Positions 23,601 through 33,300 of a stretch of DNA of 64,000 nt are shown here, one piece after another. Both the position numbers and the translations under genes were made by a program. Numbering within the stretch: position 1 is the stretch's first letter; every line of letters starts with the position of its first letter. Origin of the DNA: Anopheles merus (Eukaryota > Arthropoda > Insecta > Diptera > Culicidae); the NCBI RefSeq assembly GCF_017562075.2, contig NC_054084.1, positions 6,731,001 to 6,795,000 of the forward strand, in the 5' to 3' direction. The notes under the pieces were generated by a model, which made no database searches, was not told the origin of the DNA, and worked only from the letters and a program-made list of their open reading frames with translations.

Positions 23601-24843
23601 GTTTGTGTGTGCGATAAGCAGGCTCATTAGGGGTTTTTAGGCAAACTCAGCTCAGTCCCTCAGCATTCGTGTGAAAGATACCGTTGTGAATCCTTCCCAC
23701 TTTTAACGCATTCACGGTAGGGGAGGCGAGTTTGGAGGGCTTAGGTGTGTGTGTGTGTGTGTGAAAGGAGCAGGAGAAGTCCAACATTCAGCAGAAACAA
23801 ACAACCGGCAGGTACTCGTGCCTAGTGCCGCGCTCGCGCTGTCATCGTTTTCGGCCGAGGTGTGGACACTGACGCCTGAAAGTATGCAAATTCTTTGCAT
23901 ACACACACACACACAAACACACACGCGTGTCATGCTGCATTCCTCACGGTCCAGTGATTGCAGCGTGAAATGCGGAAGTGTTCCGGATAATTTTCACACC
24001 GATCGTAGCTGGAGCTTGCCGAGAACGTTAACAGCCACTAGCAGAGGGTCCCGTACGACTGTAAAACGTATGTGCTAATCGGCTTGAAATCGCTGAGGTG
24101 TGTAATTTTCCAGTGTACAGTGGATGTGGGAACAGGGTTTGGAATAGACCGTCCAGAGTAACCATATGATAGTGAGTCATAAAGTTTGTAGGAAGTGTGT
24201 TGGTATAGCTTCACGGAACTAGTTACAATGAGGAATTTATGTGTGTAAACTCTTTAGAACAACATTTACAGAGTCCATTTATATATATTTTCATTAGAAT
24301 GAGCTGTTAATTGTTCACAATTCATAATACGGATCAAATAAAAGCATTTGCAAAGAAATTGCCTATATTTAGGCGATATTTTGAAGACGCATTCCATCAT
24401 GAGCTGAGATTGTATATCTTTAGGCTGATATTGCGATAAAGCAAGCTCTCAAATTCTGGGAAGCTTTTCAAATCCCTTTAAGAATATGATTCGGTTTAAC
24501 ATAAACACGAAATGCAGTTACTCACCTCACAACCATTTTATCAAATTTATTCACTACAAGGCTGTACCTTGTTCATTCCCCTGATGGCATTTATAATATT
24601 TCATCTCTACACACATATATACACATACATGCACACTTACCGATAATAATTGAGCACCTGTGCGAACACGCCCGGGTGCCGATCGAAGAAGTACTCGTTC
24701 AGGATCGGATCGTAATTGGCTAGCGCCTCGGTAAGGCGCGACAGCCGGGTCGCCGGTATCTTCTTGAGCGTCGCCTTGTACGTTTCGTGCCGTATGCCGC
24801 CCACGTTCAGCACGACCCGGTTCTCCGAGTCCATAATGTTCAT
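11566..24843 (-). CDS. Shawl: Shaw-type (Kv3) voltage-gated potassium channel, Shaw-like; six exons, tail incomplete
   Basis: The gene encodes a voltage-gated K+ channel subunit of the Kv3/Shaw family, which in known members forms plasma-membrane tetramers that repolarise neurons. Joined exons give 476 codons plus one base. The T1 tetramerisation domain (about residues 8-105) carries the HX5CX20CC zinc site (H73, C79, C100, C101). S1 is about 173-191, S2 226-249 and S3 262-282. S4 (296-321) has the spaced arginines of RIMRLFKLTR. S5 is 326-349, the pore filter TMTTVGYGD 372-380, and S6 390-419 contains the PVP hinge at 406-408. A basic KLPKKRRRVLP segment (426-436) opens the tail. Only seven residues precede T1, so no N-type inactivation ball is visible. 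I prefer Shaw-like over Shaw because the S1-S2 loop is short and T1 runs into WMTYTQHRDTQ; this rests on memory of the fly proteins. The end of the tail is unresolved: exon 6 ends in a splice donor at phase 1. Confidence 0.93.
11656..11870 (-). other. Shawl intron 5
   Basis: This 215-nt intron separates exons 5 and 6. It contains a (CTG)n tract on the transcribed strand and a (CA)n tract. The exon 5 frame stays open through it to a stop near 11686, so intron retention would give an alternative tail with a polyalanine run. Confidence 0.7.
11715..11740. repeat. (CAG)n tract in Shawl intron 5
   Basis: Nearly nine CAG units on the plus strand (CTG in the transcript). It lies within the intron between exons 5 and 6 and reads as polyalanine if that intron is retained. 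Confidence 0.95.
11871..12474 (-). CDS. Shawl: Shawl coding exon 5 (S3-S6 and pore)
   Basis: This 604-nt exon carries the functional core of the channel (residues 246-446 plus one base): S3, the S4 voltage sensor, S5, the pore loop with the GYG filter, S6 with PVP, and the basic start of the C-terminal tail. It follows the acceptor CCCATCCCACAG. It ends in ...QPRQPRTA plus G at a GTAAGT donor. The S2-S3 linker reads NKCEF, where I expect a tryptophan in the related fly channel; that comparison is from memory. Confidence 0.95.
12475..13510 (-). other. Shawl intron 4
   Basis: This is a 1.04-kb intron between exons 4 and 5. It holds a 17-base C run (transcribed strand) 32-48 nt before the exon 5 acceptor and a short (CA)n stretch near 12808. 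I see no other feature and no coding frame I would support. Confidence 0.85.
12506..12522 (-). repeat. C17 run upstream of the Shawl exon 5 acceptor
   Basis: Seventeen C residues in the transcribed orientation lie 32-48 nt before exon 5, at the far edge of its polypyrimidine tract. Confidence 0.9.
13511..13729 (-). CDS. Shawl: Shawl coding exon 4 (S1, extracellular loop, S2)
   Basis: The 219-nt exon encodes residues 173-245. S1 (IIGVISVFFICVSILSFCL) is followed by a short extracellular loop with two potential N-glycosylation sites, NIT and NGS, and then most of S2 (AFFYIECVCNAWFTFEIL). The acceptor CCCCCCGCAG is preceded by a run of 11 C residues on this strand. The donor is GTAAGT at 13510 and the phase is 0 at both ends. 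Confidence 0.93.
13752..13762 (-). repeat. C11 run upstream of the Shawl exon 4 acceptor
   Basis: Eleven C residues in the transcribed orientation lie 23-33 nt before exon 4. A second short C run (CCCCCC) sits directly at the acceptor. Confidence 0.9.
13832..14026 (-). CDS. Shawl: Shawl coding exon 3 (T1-S1 linker)
   Basis: The 195-nt exon encodes 65 residues (108-172), from HRDTQETLAVLERLDLD to DEPYSSNAAK. This is the acidic cytoplasmic linker joining T1 to S1. It follows a CCTTCCTTCCGCAG acceptor and ends at AAG|GTACGT. Both ends are in phase 0, so skipping it would keep the frame. Confidence 0.93.
14569..14585 (+). repeat. 16-bp word, single copy
   Basis: CGCCTAAATGTATGCAA, a perfect match to the consensus, in Shawl intron 2. 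Confidence 0.75.
16613..16630 (+). repeat. 16-bp word, single copy
   Basis: GCGCCTAAATATATGCAA, a perfect match to the consensus, in Shawl intron 2. Confidence 0.75.
17924..18008. repeat. Inverted pair of the 16-bp word
   Basis: TGCATAGTTTCAGGCG (17924-17939) faces CGCCTAAAGTTATGCAA (17992-18008) in the same head-to-head orientation as the pair at 5622, with a 52-nt spacer. Confidence 0.72.
20991..21108 (-). CDS. Shawl: Shawl coding exon 2 (second half of T1, zinc site)
   Basis: This 118-nt exon is entered after a TTTTACAG acceptor. It completes the split arginine codon and encodes residues 69-107, TGKLHYPTDVCGP through PCCWMTYTQ. It carries all four ligands of the T1 inter-subunit zinc site (H73, C79, C100, C101). 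The donor GTAAGC begins at 20990 and the exon ends in phase 0. Confidence 0.93.
21185..21311. repeat. Cluster of three 16-bp words
   Basis: Two variant copies containing CATACATTTAGGAGT (21188 and 21260, 72 bp apart) are followed by an inverted full copy CGCCTGAAAGTATGCAA (21295-21311). Confidence 0.7.
23873..23902 (+). repeat. 16-bp word overlapping a perfect dyad
   Basis: CGCCTGAAAGTATGCAAAT runs into GTATGCAAA-TTC-TTTGCATAC (23882-23902), a perfect 9-bp inverted repeat. Confidence 0.75.
24359..24425 (-). repeat. Two same-direction 16-bp word variants
   Basis: TTGCCTATATTTAGGCG (24359-24375) and the weaker TTGTATATCTTTAGGC (24410-24425) lie on the minus strand, 51 bp apart. Confidence 0.55.
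24641..24843 (-). CDS. Shawl: Shawl coding exon 1 (start codon, first half of T1)
   Basis: Translation starts at the ATG at 24843-24841 in the context CCGCACC-ATG and reads MNIMDSENRVVLNVGGIRHE, the usual start of Shaw-type channels. A second in-frame ATG lies three codons later. The exon covers residues 1-67 plus two bases and ends in NYY-R, where the donor GTAAGT begins at 24640. The 5' untranslated part extends to higher coordinates and its limit is not visible. Confidence 0.93.
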
Positions 24844-27800
24844 GGTGCGGCCGAGCAGGAGATTGGGTGCTTTGAGCAGTAAATGAATTAAACACCGGGG
24901 CCGCCCAGGGGGTGGGGGGAGATTGTTTTGCAGCGTCTCTACCGCAAAAGGGACCGCCGGTTGTTTGCCACTGGAAAGGGCCGCATCCTTCGGCGACCTT
25001 GAAGGGTGGTCGTTCTTGGGAGCTGCTGCAGCGGGTCGTACTGTTTCGTAACTTACGCACACTGCACAAATTAAGCAGCTTTAATGGGGACGATAGCAGA
25101 CACGCGCACACACAGTTTGTGGGTTTGTTTTACGCACGAACAGATTCACTTACTCCGAGGTTCACTTTGTTTCCTTGTACCACACAAACATGAAAGCACA
25201 AAAAAGGGATCGTCCCATTTATCGGGGACTCACCGAGAAACATTCTCTACGTGGCACTTATTGTTGCATCTTCTTCGAACTAATCTTCTTGAGCGCTGAA
25301 CGGTCTCGGAAAAGTCCTTTTTTTAATGGCACAACCGGTCCTTTTTCCGGCGTCTTAACTCACACCGGCTCTTTTTTTTCTTGTGCTACAAACTACACAC
25401 CACACCACCGATAATTTATTTCTTCTTGTTAGCCACCTCTAGAACGCTTCACTGTAGACGCACTGACGGGACAGAAAAACACCAAACTCACTGCCACGCA
25501 CACGCACATGCCAGGCGTACCGTCAGGCAGTTGGCATGATCAACACTTTCGCACGTCACGCGTGAATGCCGAATGTGACTCCGCCGGCTGCTGCTACGGT
25601 TTAATGCGTTTGCGTTTTCTCATTTCCCGTGGGTAGGCCGGGAAAGCTCCCGGGCGCACCGCGTGTATCGATTGCAACAACGGAAGCAACTTGGGATCGA
25701 TTTGTCACGCCGCCGGAAAAAAAATGTGACCGCACCGCAACAACTGGAAAGGCTGGTGATGCTCGTGCGATCCCGGCGCGGAGCGGAAATGAAGGCGAAG
25801 GAGTCAATTTCTATGGTCACGTCCGGTGCGTATCCCTTTTCGCTTGTGTGAGGAGGCGTGGTACAGAGGATGGTTTAAACGCGCTGGTTGGTGGTGCGGC
25901 GGAACGTGTGGCACGGGTCTTTGACCAGGCAGCTACGACGACGGTGGTTTTATGTCTGGATCAAGCGTATAAAGCTCACTTACACTGGCTTCCTCCTGCA
26001 CGTGCCGCTCGTATTCCAGGAATGTGTTCCTAAAAGTATCTTCACCATTACCCTCCACGCTGAGGCTAGCATTTGGGGCACATTTAGCAAATTGGACCCG
26101 TCTCTTTATTACAGCGAAGCCAACAAAATTCAGATGACGACACGGCGCTCCGAGATGATGATGATGATGATGATGGTGACGCTGTGGCCAAACACGGCGA
26201 CGAAGGAGGGCAATTCCAGTCGACGACTTTGCAAATGTGGAGTCTTATCGTACCCAGGACCCGGGCGCACGCTTCACGGTGACGTTCCAACGGACTGCAG
26301 GGATGGTCTGTGGACAAAGAGAGAGACAGAGAGAACGCAAACAGAGAAAGGAATTAACTTTTTGACCATGAATAAATCAATTGAAAGCTGCTGCTTCTGC
26401 TGCTCCAGGAAAGTACATGCTTCTCGGAAAACGGATCCAATTTGGCATTTTGGGTGCAAAAGGCGATTAATTTCAGGGCGAAATGTGTTATTAACATCAA
26501 AGCAAGTTTGCTCAAATTATAATGGAATCTTAAAACAGGGAAGAAGACGTTGTTTCAGTCTCCCAGGGGCGGCATGATTTGGGTCACTCTCATGCACACA
26601 CCGCATGACACAGAACCGTTGTTTATCCTCTGCAATAAAAGGGCAAACTTTGAAGATCACTAAAAACAGAGACCGCGTGCGCGTGCGGCTTCTGGCGCAC
26701 TATAAATCAAACATTGCGCCCGCCGAACCGCGGACCGCCGACCCGTGCGGCCAGTTACGAAAGGGTGATGGTTTTATTGCGGCCCGTTGACGAGAGGCTT
26801 GTTTAGAGACCCCTTCGCGGGAAGGTGGCACGACGAGGGAGCCCGGAAGTATCCGGATGCTGCTCATCAAAGCGTTCTCGACTGTGGGGGCCAATGTGGG
26901 AGGGAAGGGAGGTGGAAGGTGTCTTCGCCCGAAGAAGACGCAAGTTCCGTCGTAAACTCTCACGGCGCAAAAGCAATGCTGTTATTCCTAGGGTCCTCGT
27001 GCTCAAACACGGCTGTACCTCCCCCCTGGTGGCGGAGCGCGCACACTGTTTATTTACGCCAAGGCAAGCGCCGAACAACACGCCACCGTAATGGGGGCTG
27101 TGCGCTGGCTGTGCGCAAGAGGGATGGTGGGATGAGTTGTACTAAACACGGTTCTAAAATTGAGGGAGTTGGCCGCGATGACGAAAGCGGCTTCTGGCTT
27201 CATTGTATACGGATTTTATGTTTGAAGTGATGCACCACGAGATGGTCGATGGGTTCGAGAGGAGCATGTTTAGTTCTGCTTGGAATGATGCACCGGAGCT
27301 GAGTTATGTTTTCTTAAAATGTCTTTGGAAGCGTGCAATGTAAACGAGAAGTTTATTCATAATTTCAGCGCTTTTCGACAAGATGCAATCAAGGACGTCC
27401 TAAGACCTGATATCCCTCACCCAGCACGAGAAGAAGGGCAAAGTGGGTAAACCTAATTTCAGATCTCTTGCATCACTCGTTAGATTATGAGCATCATCGT
27501 TGGGTTATTTATTTCGTGCTGCGTTTTGTTTTGTTTGGTGAACATTTCTTCGAAGTCCTCCGCAGGAAAGATGGATCATTTTTCATGAATTATAAGCAAA
27601 ATGATAATTAATTCTCATTCAATCGAACTCACCCAATACAGCAGGGTGTGGGAAGACAAATGATCTTTTAATTCTTTCCCCCCTTCAACTTTTCCATATT
27701 ATTTCGTACGTCCATCCGCAATCGTTCAAAAGTATGTCTGCCCCGGGACAGAAACTCAATAGCCTCTCACTTCCCACGGAACGTTCAATTAAGATCGAGC

Positions 27801-29200
27801 GTACAGTTGCCTTGCCGCAAGCATGATATTGGCAGCAAAATATCGCTGTACAAATTGGATTTTATAGGTTTTCGTTTGTTCTAATCACTTCCTGGAATAT
27901 TCTTGTTTCTTGTTGTTTTTCCCTGCGACAGGGGCATTTTGAAGGGTGTTGTTCGGTAGCACGAGCCTGAGCGTGCTGCGGTCGCTTCCCGAAAGCTTCC
28001 AGATGCTGCACAGGAACAGCTTGCGTCATCTTTCTCTAAAAAAAAAAACAGCTACCCTACGTAAAGCAGCAGGCAGTCAGGCATTGGCCGTAATCCGACT
28101 CCATTCATTGGGGTCCTTTTTTGTTATACTCGAACAACTTTCTTTGGAAAGATTTTGAAGAAGCCGCTCGATAAAGTTTGTCATTTTCTCGTACGTACTT
28201 GGGGGGCCGTTTGGCGACATGAATTAGTTCACTTTTTGCTTCTGTTTCGTTTCGCTCTTCCTCTTTTTCTCTTTTTGTGGGTGATTGAAAGCAGCAGCTC
28301 GATATCTCTCTGGAGCCGATGGTTGTGGACTTTGCTTCCACTTCTTGCTCTAAAGTGTTCGCTCAATGCTTTTGAGAGCAGGAAAATATTTGTTCCCATC
28401 GATCCCATGGCCTGTATGGGAGAAACTGATGACACACCGAAACGAAACCCACCCTTGGTGGTGTAAGGTGATTGCGCCTTCAAGTAGGCCATTCTTCAGC
28501 AGGAGTTTGTGATGAGTTGGTTATATAAATATTATGTCAAGTTTCGCTCCCGTCCCGGGGTCGTTTTAACGGCGAGCGAGAAGCCAAAGGCGATGTCAAA
28601 AATCCAATCAACATTACTCGTGTTTAGAAAATGATTCGACAGGACGATCGTGGCTAGCGTCTCCGCTCGGGGAACGTTTGTGACGTTGTTAAAAACCAAC
28701 CGCACCACAACATGACTGATGATGATGTGAACTATGCCACTAGTGGTACTAGCGATACCATACCAGTGGGTCAACGCTGTTTTTCCCAGCGCTGAGCTGG
28801 GATGGAGAAGCAGAGAGGGAGAGAGAGAAGAAAAAACGCATCGGGACGTATTTTGGTGAATGATTTATAAGGGGCTGATGAAGTATGAAATGATGAAAAA
28901 TAGGATATTATTCGATCCGGGTTCGATCCGGAGCCGAAGTGCAATGTCATAGCGTTTTCATAATTTACGACGCCACACACTGCTGCTAGTGCTGGCTGGC
29001 TGCCTCCCCCTGGCCGTAACCAAAGAAGCTCATTATTAGTGTTTTATGTGGCCACCAAAAGTGGCACTAGGAGAAGGCATTAATTTTCTGAAACGGTTCG
29101 TAAAGGATGGCTTGCTGTGTGCATGTGGTAGAAATGGAAATAAGGTCATTGATTCGAGCTGAAGAAAGAGAGCAGCCAGTGCTTCGTTAACCTCGATCGA
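24844..29200. other. 5' flank between Shawl and the divergent plus-strand locus
   Basis: The Shawl 5' UTR and promoter should lie in or beyond this block, but I cannot place a start site. It contains (GAT)n at 26154-26175 and a direct repeat TTCGATCCGG at about 28908-28933. No frame has convincing coding character. The longest (25888-26577, plus) runs through the GAT repeat. Confidence 0.6.
26154..26175. repeat. (GAT)n microsatellite
   Basis: About seven GAT units, which create a run of methionines in one plus-strand frame. Confidence 0.95.
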
Positions 29201-29203
29201 TGC

Positions 29204-29211
29204 TATTTAAA
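29204..29211 (+). promoter_or_regulatory. Possible TATA-like box of the plus-strand locus
   Basis: TATTTAAA lies 56 nt before the first ATG of the 60-codon ORF, a reasonable distance for a TATA box with a short leader. I see no convincing initiator, so this is weak. Confidence 0.2.
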
Positions 29212-29266
29212 GTGCAGCAAAGTGTGGGGGCAAAACAACATGGAATAGTTGTGGTGAGGGTTACTT

Positions 29267-29449
29267 ATGGCGACTATTTTTGTACATATTGAAACCAGTT
29301 GTCGCGAAATTACAAATGTCTCAATTGCATTCCTTTTCCTTTTCTTCATATGCACTCTAGTAACCTGCTACATTTGCTCGTGTTGCTACGGGTTTTCCAA
29401 AGCGAGCGAAAGACGCCTCGAATCGATCGTAGTAGACAGTGACGGTTGA
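29267..29449 (+). CDS. Small single-pass membrane protein ORF (60 codons), possible upstream cistron
   Basis: The frame starts at an ATG (context TTACTT-ATG, a weak initiation site) and encodes 60 residues. A short N-terminal part with one potential glycosylation site (NVS, residues 17-19) precedes a hydrophobic segment (about 18-38, AFLFLFFICTLVTC). A cysteine cluster (YICSCCYGFS) and a charged end (ERRLESIVVDSDG) follow. The stop is 40 nt before the ATG of the next gene, with no plausible splice donor between, so one mRNA could carry both. I do not recognise the protein. It may instead be a leader ORF or a chance frame, but its membrane-protein layout is coherent. Confidence 0.38.
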   Translation: MATIFVHIETSCREITNVSIAFLFLFFICTLVTCYICSCCYGFSKASERRLESIVVDSDG

Positions 29450-29489
29450 CAAAGAAGAAAGCCGTTTCCAAACGAGTGCCAAACGAAAC

Positions 29490-30359
29490 ATGGTAAGCAA
29501 AATGTTGACCATTGGCAAGTAAGTGTGTTTCGTTTCTCTTTTGCATCACCCTCTCCAACTCAAACTCCAACATATTCACAGCTCCACTCGTTTCGTTAGC
29601 AGGGTTAAGAGCGAGTACACACTCACCGGACCGAGGTCGAATCGATCAGGCACCGCCAGCCCGGTGAGCCCCCGGGAAACACGGATCCCGGTGGCAAAGG
29701 CTACCGCATCGCCAGTGACTGTGTTTCAAACGTAAGGTACAAATCGTTTAAATAAAACACTACTTAACACGCTTTGTATTTGCAGGAAAAAATGCATTCC
29801 ACGAAGGAAGCTGCACGTCGGTGATGCCAAGTCGCAGCTCGGGTTCGGAAGTCCGGCCGGCAAGGTGAAGGACATCAAGTATGAAGATGAGCCCGAGAAG
29901 AGCAACACTGACTGCCGCTGCGATCCGGAGCTGAAGGGTGACGCCTCACTGCATCCCAACTGCACGTTTGTGAACGTTTGCAGCGAGCATTTGCGGAATG
30001 GTTCGCGGCACAGATGGCATGTCGGTTCACTGTGTGCGGCTGTTGGGCGATCGATCGCATTATTTGTGCTGGTAGTGGCGGTGATCGTTGTGGTGTGCAA
30101 TGTTAATGTTTACGCGATATACTGGTTTTTGAGGCAGCACTGGGAGCGAACGGAAGAGGATGAGCTCGAGGAATCAACCGTGTACTACGAGGAGCCGGAA
30201 GACGATTCAGCGCAATCGAACGAACTAATTGAGCTGAATCCGAAAATGTTCGGCCTAACGGAGAGTAAGCACAACCTCAGCTTACTGGAGCTGTTGGCAA
30301 TGACGCTGGAGCGTTTTTTCGGTTGGATTGGCAGTATTTTACTACCGATTGATGAGTGA
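29490..30359 (+). CDS. Three-exon gene for an uncharacterised 250-residue single-pass membrane protein
   Basis: Exons are 29490-29518, 29582-29731 and 29786-30359. Both introns (63 and 54 nt) have clear GTAAGT/GTAAGG donors and CACAG/TGCAG acceptors, and the phases join without a stop. The ATG has a good context (CGAAAC-ATGG). The protein begins MVSKMLTIGNSTRF and has a basic Ser/Pro-rich N-terminal part (1-90). A cysteine-containing stretch follows (C103, C105, C119, C125, C143), with NCT and NGS sequons. One membrane span lies at about 149-174 (rich in V, A, I, L). After it comes a very acidic segment (about 180-203, EEDELEES, YYEEPEDD) and a C-terminal amphipathic stretch (SLLELLAMTLERFFGWIG). 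The charge bias suggests a cytoplasmic N-terminus (type II). I recognise no family. It sits divergent to the channel gene. Confidence 0.75.
29519..29581 (+). other. Intron 1 of the 250-residue membrane protein gene
   Basis: This 63-nt intron runs from GTAAGTGTG to TATTCACAG with a CT-rich middle. It splits an AAC codon after two bases. The size is typical of short dipteran introns. Confidence 0.72.
29732..29785 (+). other. Intron 2 of the 250-residue membrane protein gene
   Basis: This 54-nt AT-rich intron runs from GTAAGGTAC to GTATTTGCAG. It splits an ACG codon after two bases, the same phase as intron 1. Confidence 0.75.
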
Positions 30360-33300
30360 GCTGTTGATCGTGGTTGTTGGGTTGGTTGAAAATGTAGTGA
30401 AGAAGTACCATCATCATCATCCAATAATCAAGTATGTTAAACCTCATCATTGGCTTATAATTTTCCAAGCAAATGTTTCTCAGTGTGCAATAATCATAAT
30501 GTGAGAGCAAACGTTCGGAACGGCTGTACTCAAATCAATGCTGCTTGCCGCGTAGACATTTCTCCTTCCCATTTCTCAATGACCTTCTGCAGTAATGGCC
30601 TCAACTATAAATATGGCCCGCGGTGGGTTGCCGGTTTGTTACTTCCCGTGTTGGTATCGATCGGGTTGGATTTGTTTACCGCAAAGTCCATCAGCATAAC
30701 AAGTGAACCACATCAAACCAGCCGAGCAAAAGTGGTTCATGTGGCCGCAGTGCCAGAGTGAGCTCAATGTGTACTAAATCAATAAGACCGTTCGAGTGAT
30801 TATTTCTGATTAGAGCAATAACGCTAGTCGCTGTGGTAAGCGCGCTGTGGTTCCATGAAGGATTGACTGTGTTCTTCTTTGTCTGTTTGGTGGTCTCAAA
30901 CCCATTTTGTACCGCCACGAGAAGAAACTGTCATCCTCCCGGGCGAGCTAAGCATAATTGTAATCCTCCGGCGCATTCCAAAACCCACCTGATGACACGC
31001 CAAATCAAAGGTGGCAAGGCGTGTGCTGTGGTGGGCAAGGTTTTGCTCATCCATCTTTGCACTGTGGTGTCCCACCGGTGGGAGCGATATACTGTGCCGC
31101 ATCACAATCAATCGATCCAAGCGGGAGGAGGGCATAAAAACGGCACACCAAATCCCTCGGGTAGAAAGGGCAGAGCACATCGTGCACATTGTTCAGACAT
31201 GCACAGCCGATTTGCAATCGATATCCGGTGACCGGGCGGTCCCGGTTCGTTTGTTCGTTTGTTCCGGTTAGCATTTTCGCCAATGCGGTCACCCCCCGGT
31301 GCGTCGGGTGTGGTCGGGAAAAGGCGCACAGCGACAGTACATGTTGGTCTACCGTCGTCCATCTGTAGCGGTTGTAGTGGCCTTTCCACACAAGCTTTCC
31401 ACCGCTAATCCGATTGTCTTGTTTCCCCGTGTGCCGCAGCGAGCAGCGGTGGAAGACTTAAAGCGCGGCTGCCGATGGCGAAAGATTTAAGCGTCGGTGG
31501 ATCCATCCACTGTGTGCGGCGGTGAAGCACCAGGGCAAATACGAATGTAAATTGAATCTGAATAATTGATATCGTCTTATTGTCACTTGGCACACTTCCT
31601 GTTGTGCAGTGGGTCGAGAGGCGCTTTTTATTCTTGTTTTCTGTTCGTCCTGGTCCTATTTCAAGTAAACCACACCACAGCCACCCCTTGGACATTGTAA
31701 AGCTCTGTTAGACAGTGTGGTCTGAGTGGTTTTTGTCTCGTTTGGTGTGTTTCGTTGTGAGTTTTCGCAGTTTCTTGGCACAGCAAAATCGATAGCCAGC
31801 TTGCTGGTGCCTTTGGGTCAAGCAGATCTCAGTCAGTCTCTCCGGCTGCAGGATGACAGGATCCTTCTCAGCAACAGACAGCCACAGAAATGAGGTTAAA
31901 CGAAACAGGCGAATTTAAAGAAGATGTCGTTGTGTGCGGTTTGTTTGGTCGTCTGTTTTAAAAATCAATATCAGTGCTTTTAGTTGGATTAAAGATGAGC
32001 TCTGTAAAATGCCATACAGTTCTGCCCCAAACATCCCTCCAGTATTCTTCCGAGTAAATCCGAAAGGCAACAAACACACTCACAAAGATACGACCGCGAA
32101 TGTTGATGTTACATCTGTTCTGCCAATGCGTCGTCGCACTGTATCTGACACAATTCCGATACACCGAATTGTGCCGAGTTTCCGCCCGCTAGAACCGGGC
32201 TGGTGCTATTTTTATGGCGCTCTCGCTCTCTGTATTAAACCGCCACAGGGCAACAAACGGTCGCTTACAATTACGATGCTCGAAACAGGAAAGTGGGTGG
32301 TTTGTTTTGTTTTTTGAACGTTGCGTTGGGACGGGGGCGAGCAGCAGGCAGTTGAGGTTGAGGAAAAGGTGTTAAACCGGCGCTGTTTTAGATTTGCTGC
32401 TGCGGAGGCGGAGGATGATGGTGGTGATGATGGTAATGTGCTGATTAAGCTGCAGGGGAGAGGAGATAAATTAACGTCGTGCAAGAAGAGGCAACACACT
32501 TTTTGGGGTTAGCTAATCGGAGCGCGGTGATGGCTTATAGTGGGTAGAATGGTCGGATTTAGATGCGATGGGAAGGGGAATGAATCAGTAATCAATGGCT
32601 TTTTTCCATAAGTTGAGCATTGAGAAGAGGAGTGGATGTTGGTGTCTCACACATGATTTGATAATTAAGCTTAGTTGGGATAACAACTGCTTAAAGATAA
32701 GTGTAAAAACGCACACCAATGAGATCAAGATAATGCCGTGATTGGGCTGTTTTTATTGAATCCATTTTAATGCTTTTCATGTTTGATTTTAATTATTTTT
32801 TTTCGCTGATGCAATTACATTCCAATACTTTTAAATAATATCTCAGTACGTTCCCCATCTTCCCACCTGTTGCATTCCCTCCCTTCCTTCCCTATTCACT
32901 AATTAAACACCCATTGTGTATCGACTTGACTCTTGGTTTCGTGTTTTTGTATGCCACTCTCCTACCCAAAACCGGAAGCTATGCGCCACCGGAAACGAAC
33001 GATCCGCAAACAATGGCAAAAATTAGTTCACCGAACCACAACGTAATCGACGGCTGCTAGGTAGGCTGCACATCGGGAGTCACATACACACATACACAGT
33101 GGAAAACGATCATAGTAGGCGAGCTTTGGTGATAGAGACACCCAATTGGGCACGTGTCCCTACCACCACAGTTGTGCCGTGTTTGTTTGTTTGTTTGGTG
33201 TGGGCTAGAAGCGAAAGGGAGGGATGCTGTTTTTAATTCTTTTCGGGTTAGTGTGGCGCTTCCTGTTTTGGGGTTGTGTGCTTTGGATAAGGTTTGAAAA

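Larger units (their letters stand above)
21109..24640 (-). other. Shawl intron 1 (about 3.5 kb)
   Basis: The intron between exons 1 and 2 has the highest density of the 16-bp word (21185, 21259, 21295, 23873, 24359, 24410), (GT)n tracts near 22886 and 23744, and a perfect 9-bp dyad at 23882-23902. I see no nested gene. Confidence 0.85.

Noticed and set aside
25888..26577. 229-codon plus-strand ORF
   Set aside because: It runs through a GAT repeat giving seven methionines and has no recognisable domain; it is likely a chance frame.
28908..28935. GGTTCGATCC sequence resembling a tRNA B box
   Set aside because: No A box, anticodon stem or acceptor stem can be built around it; it is part of a short direct repeat.
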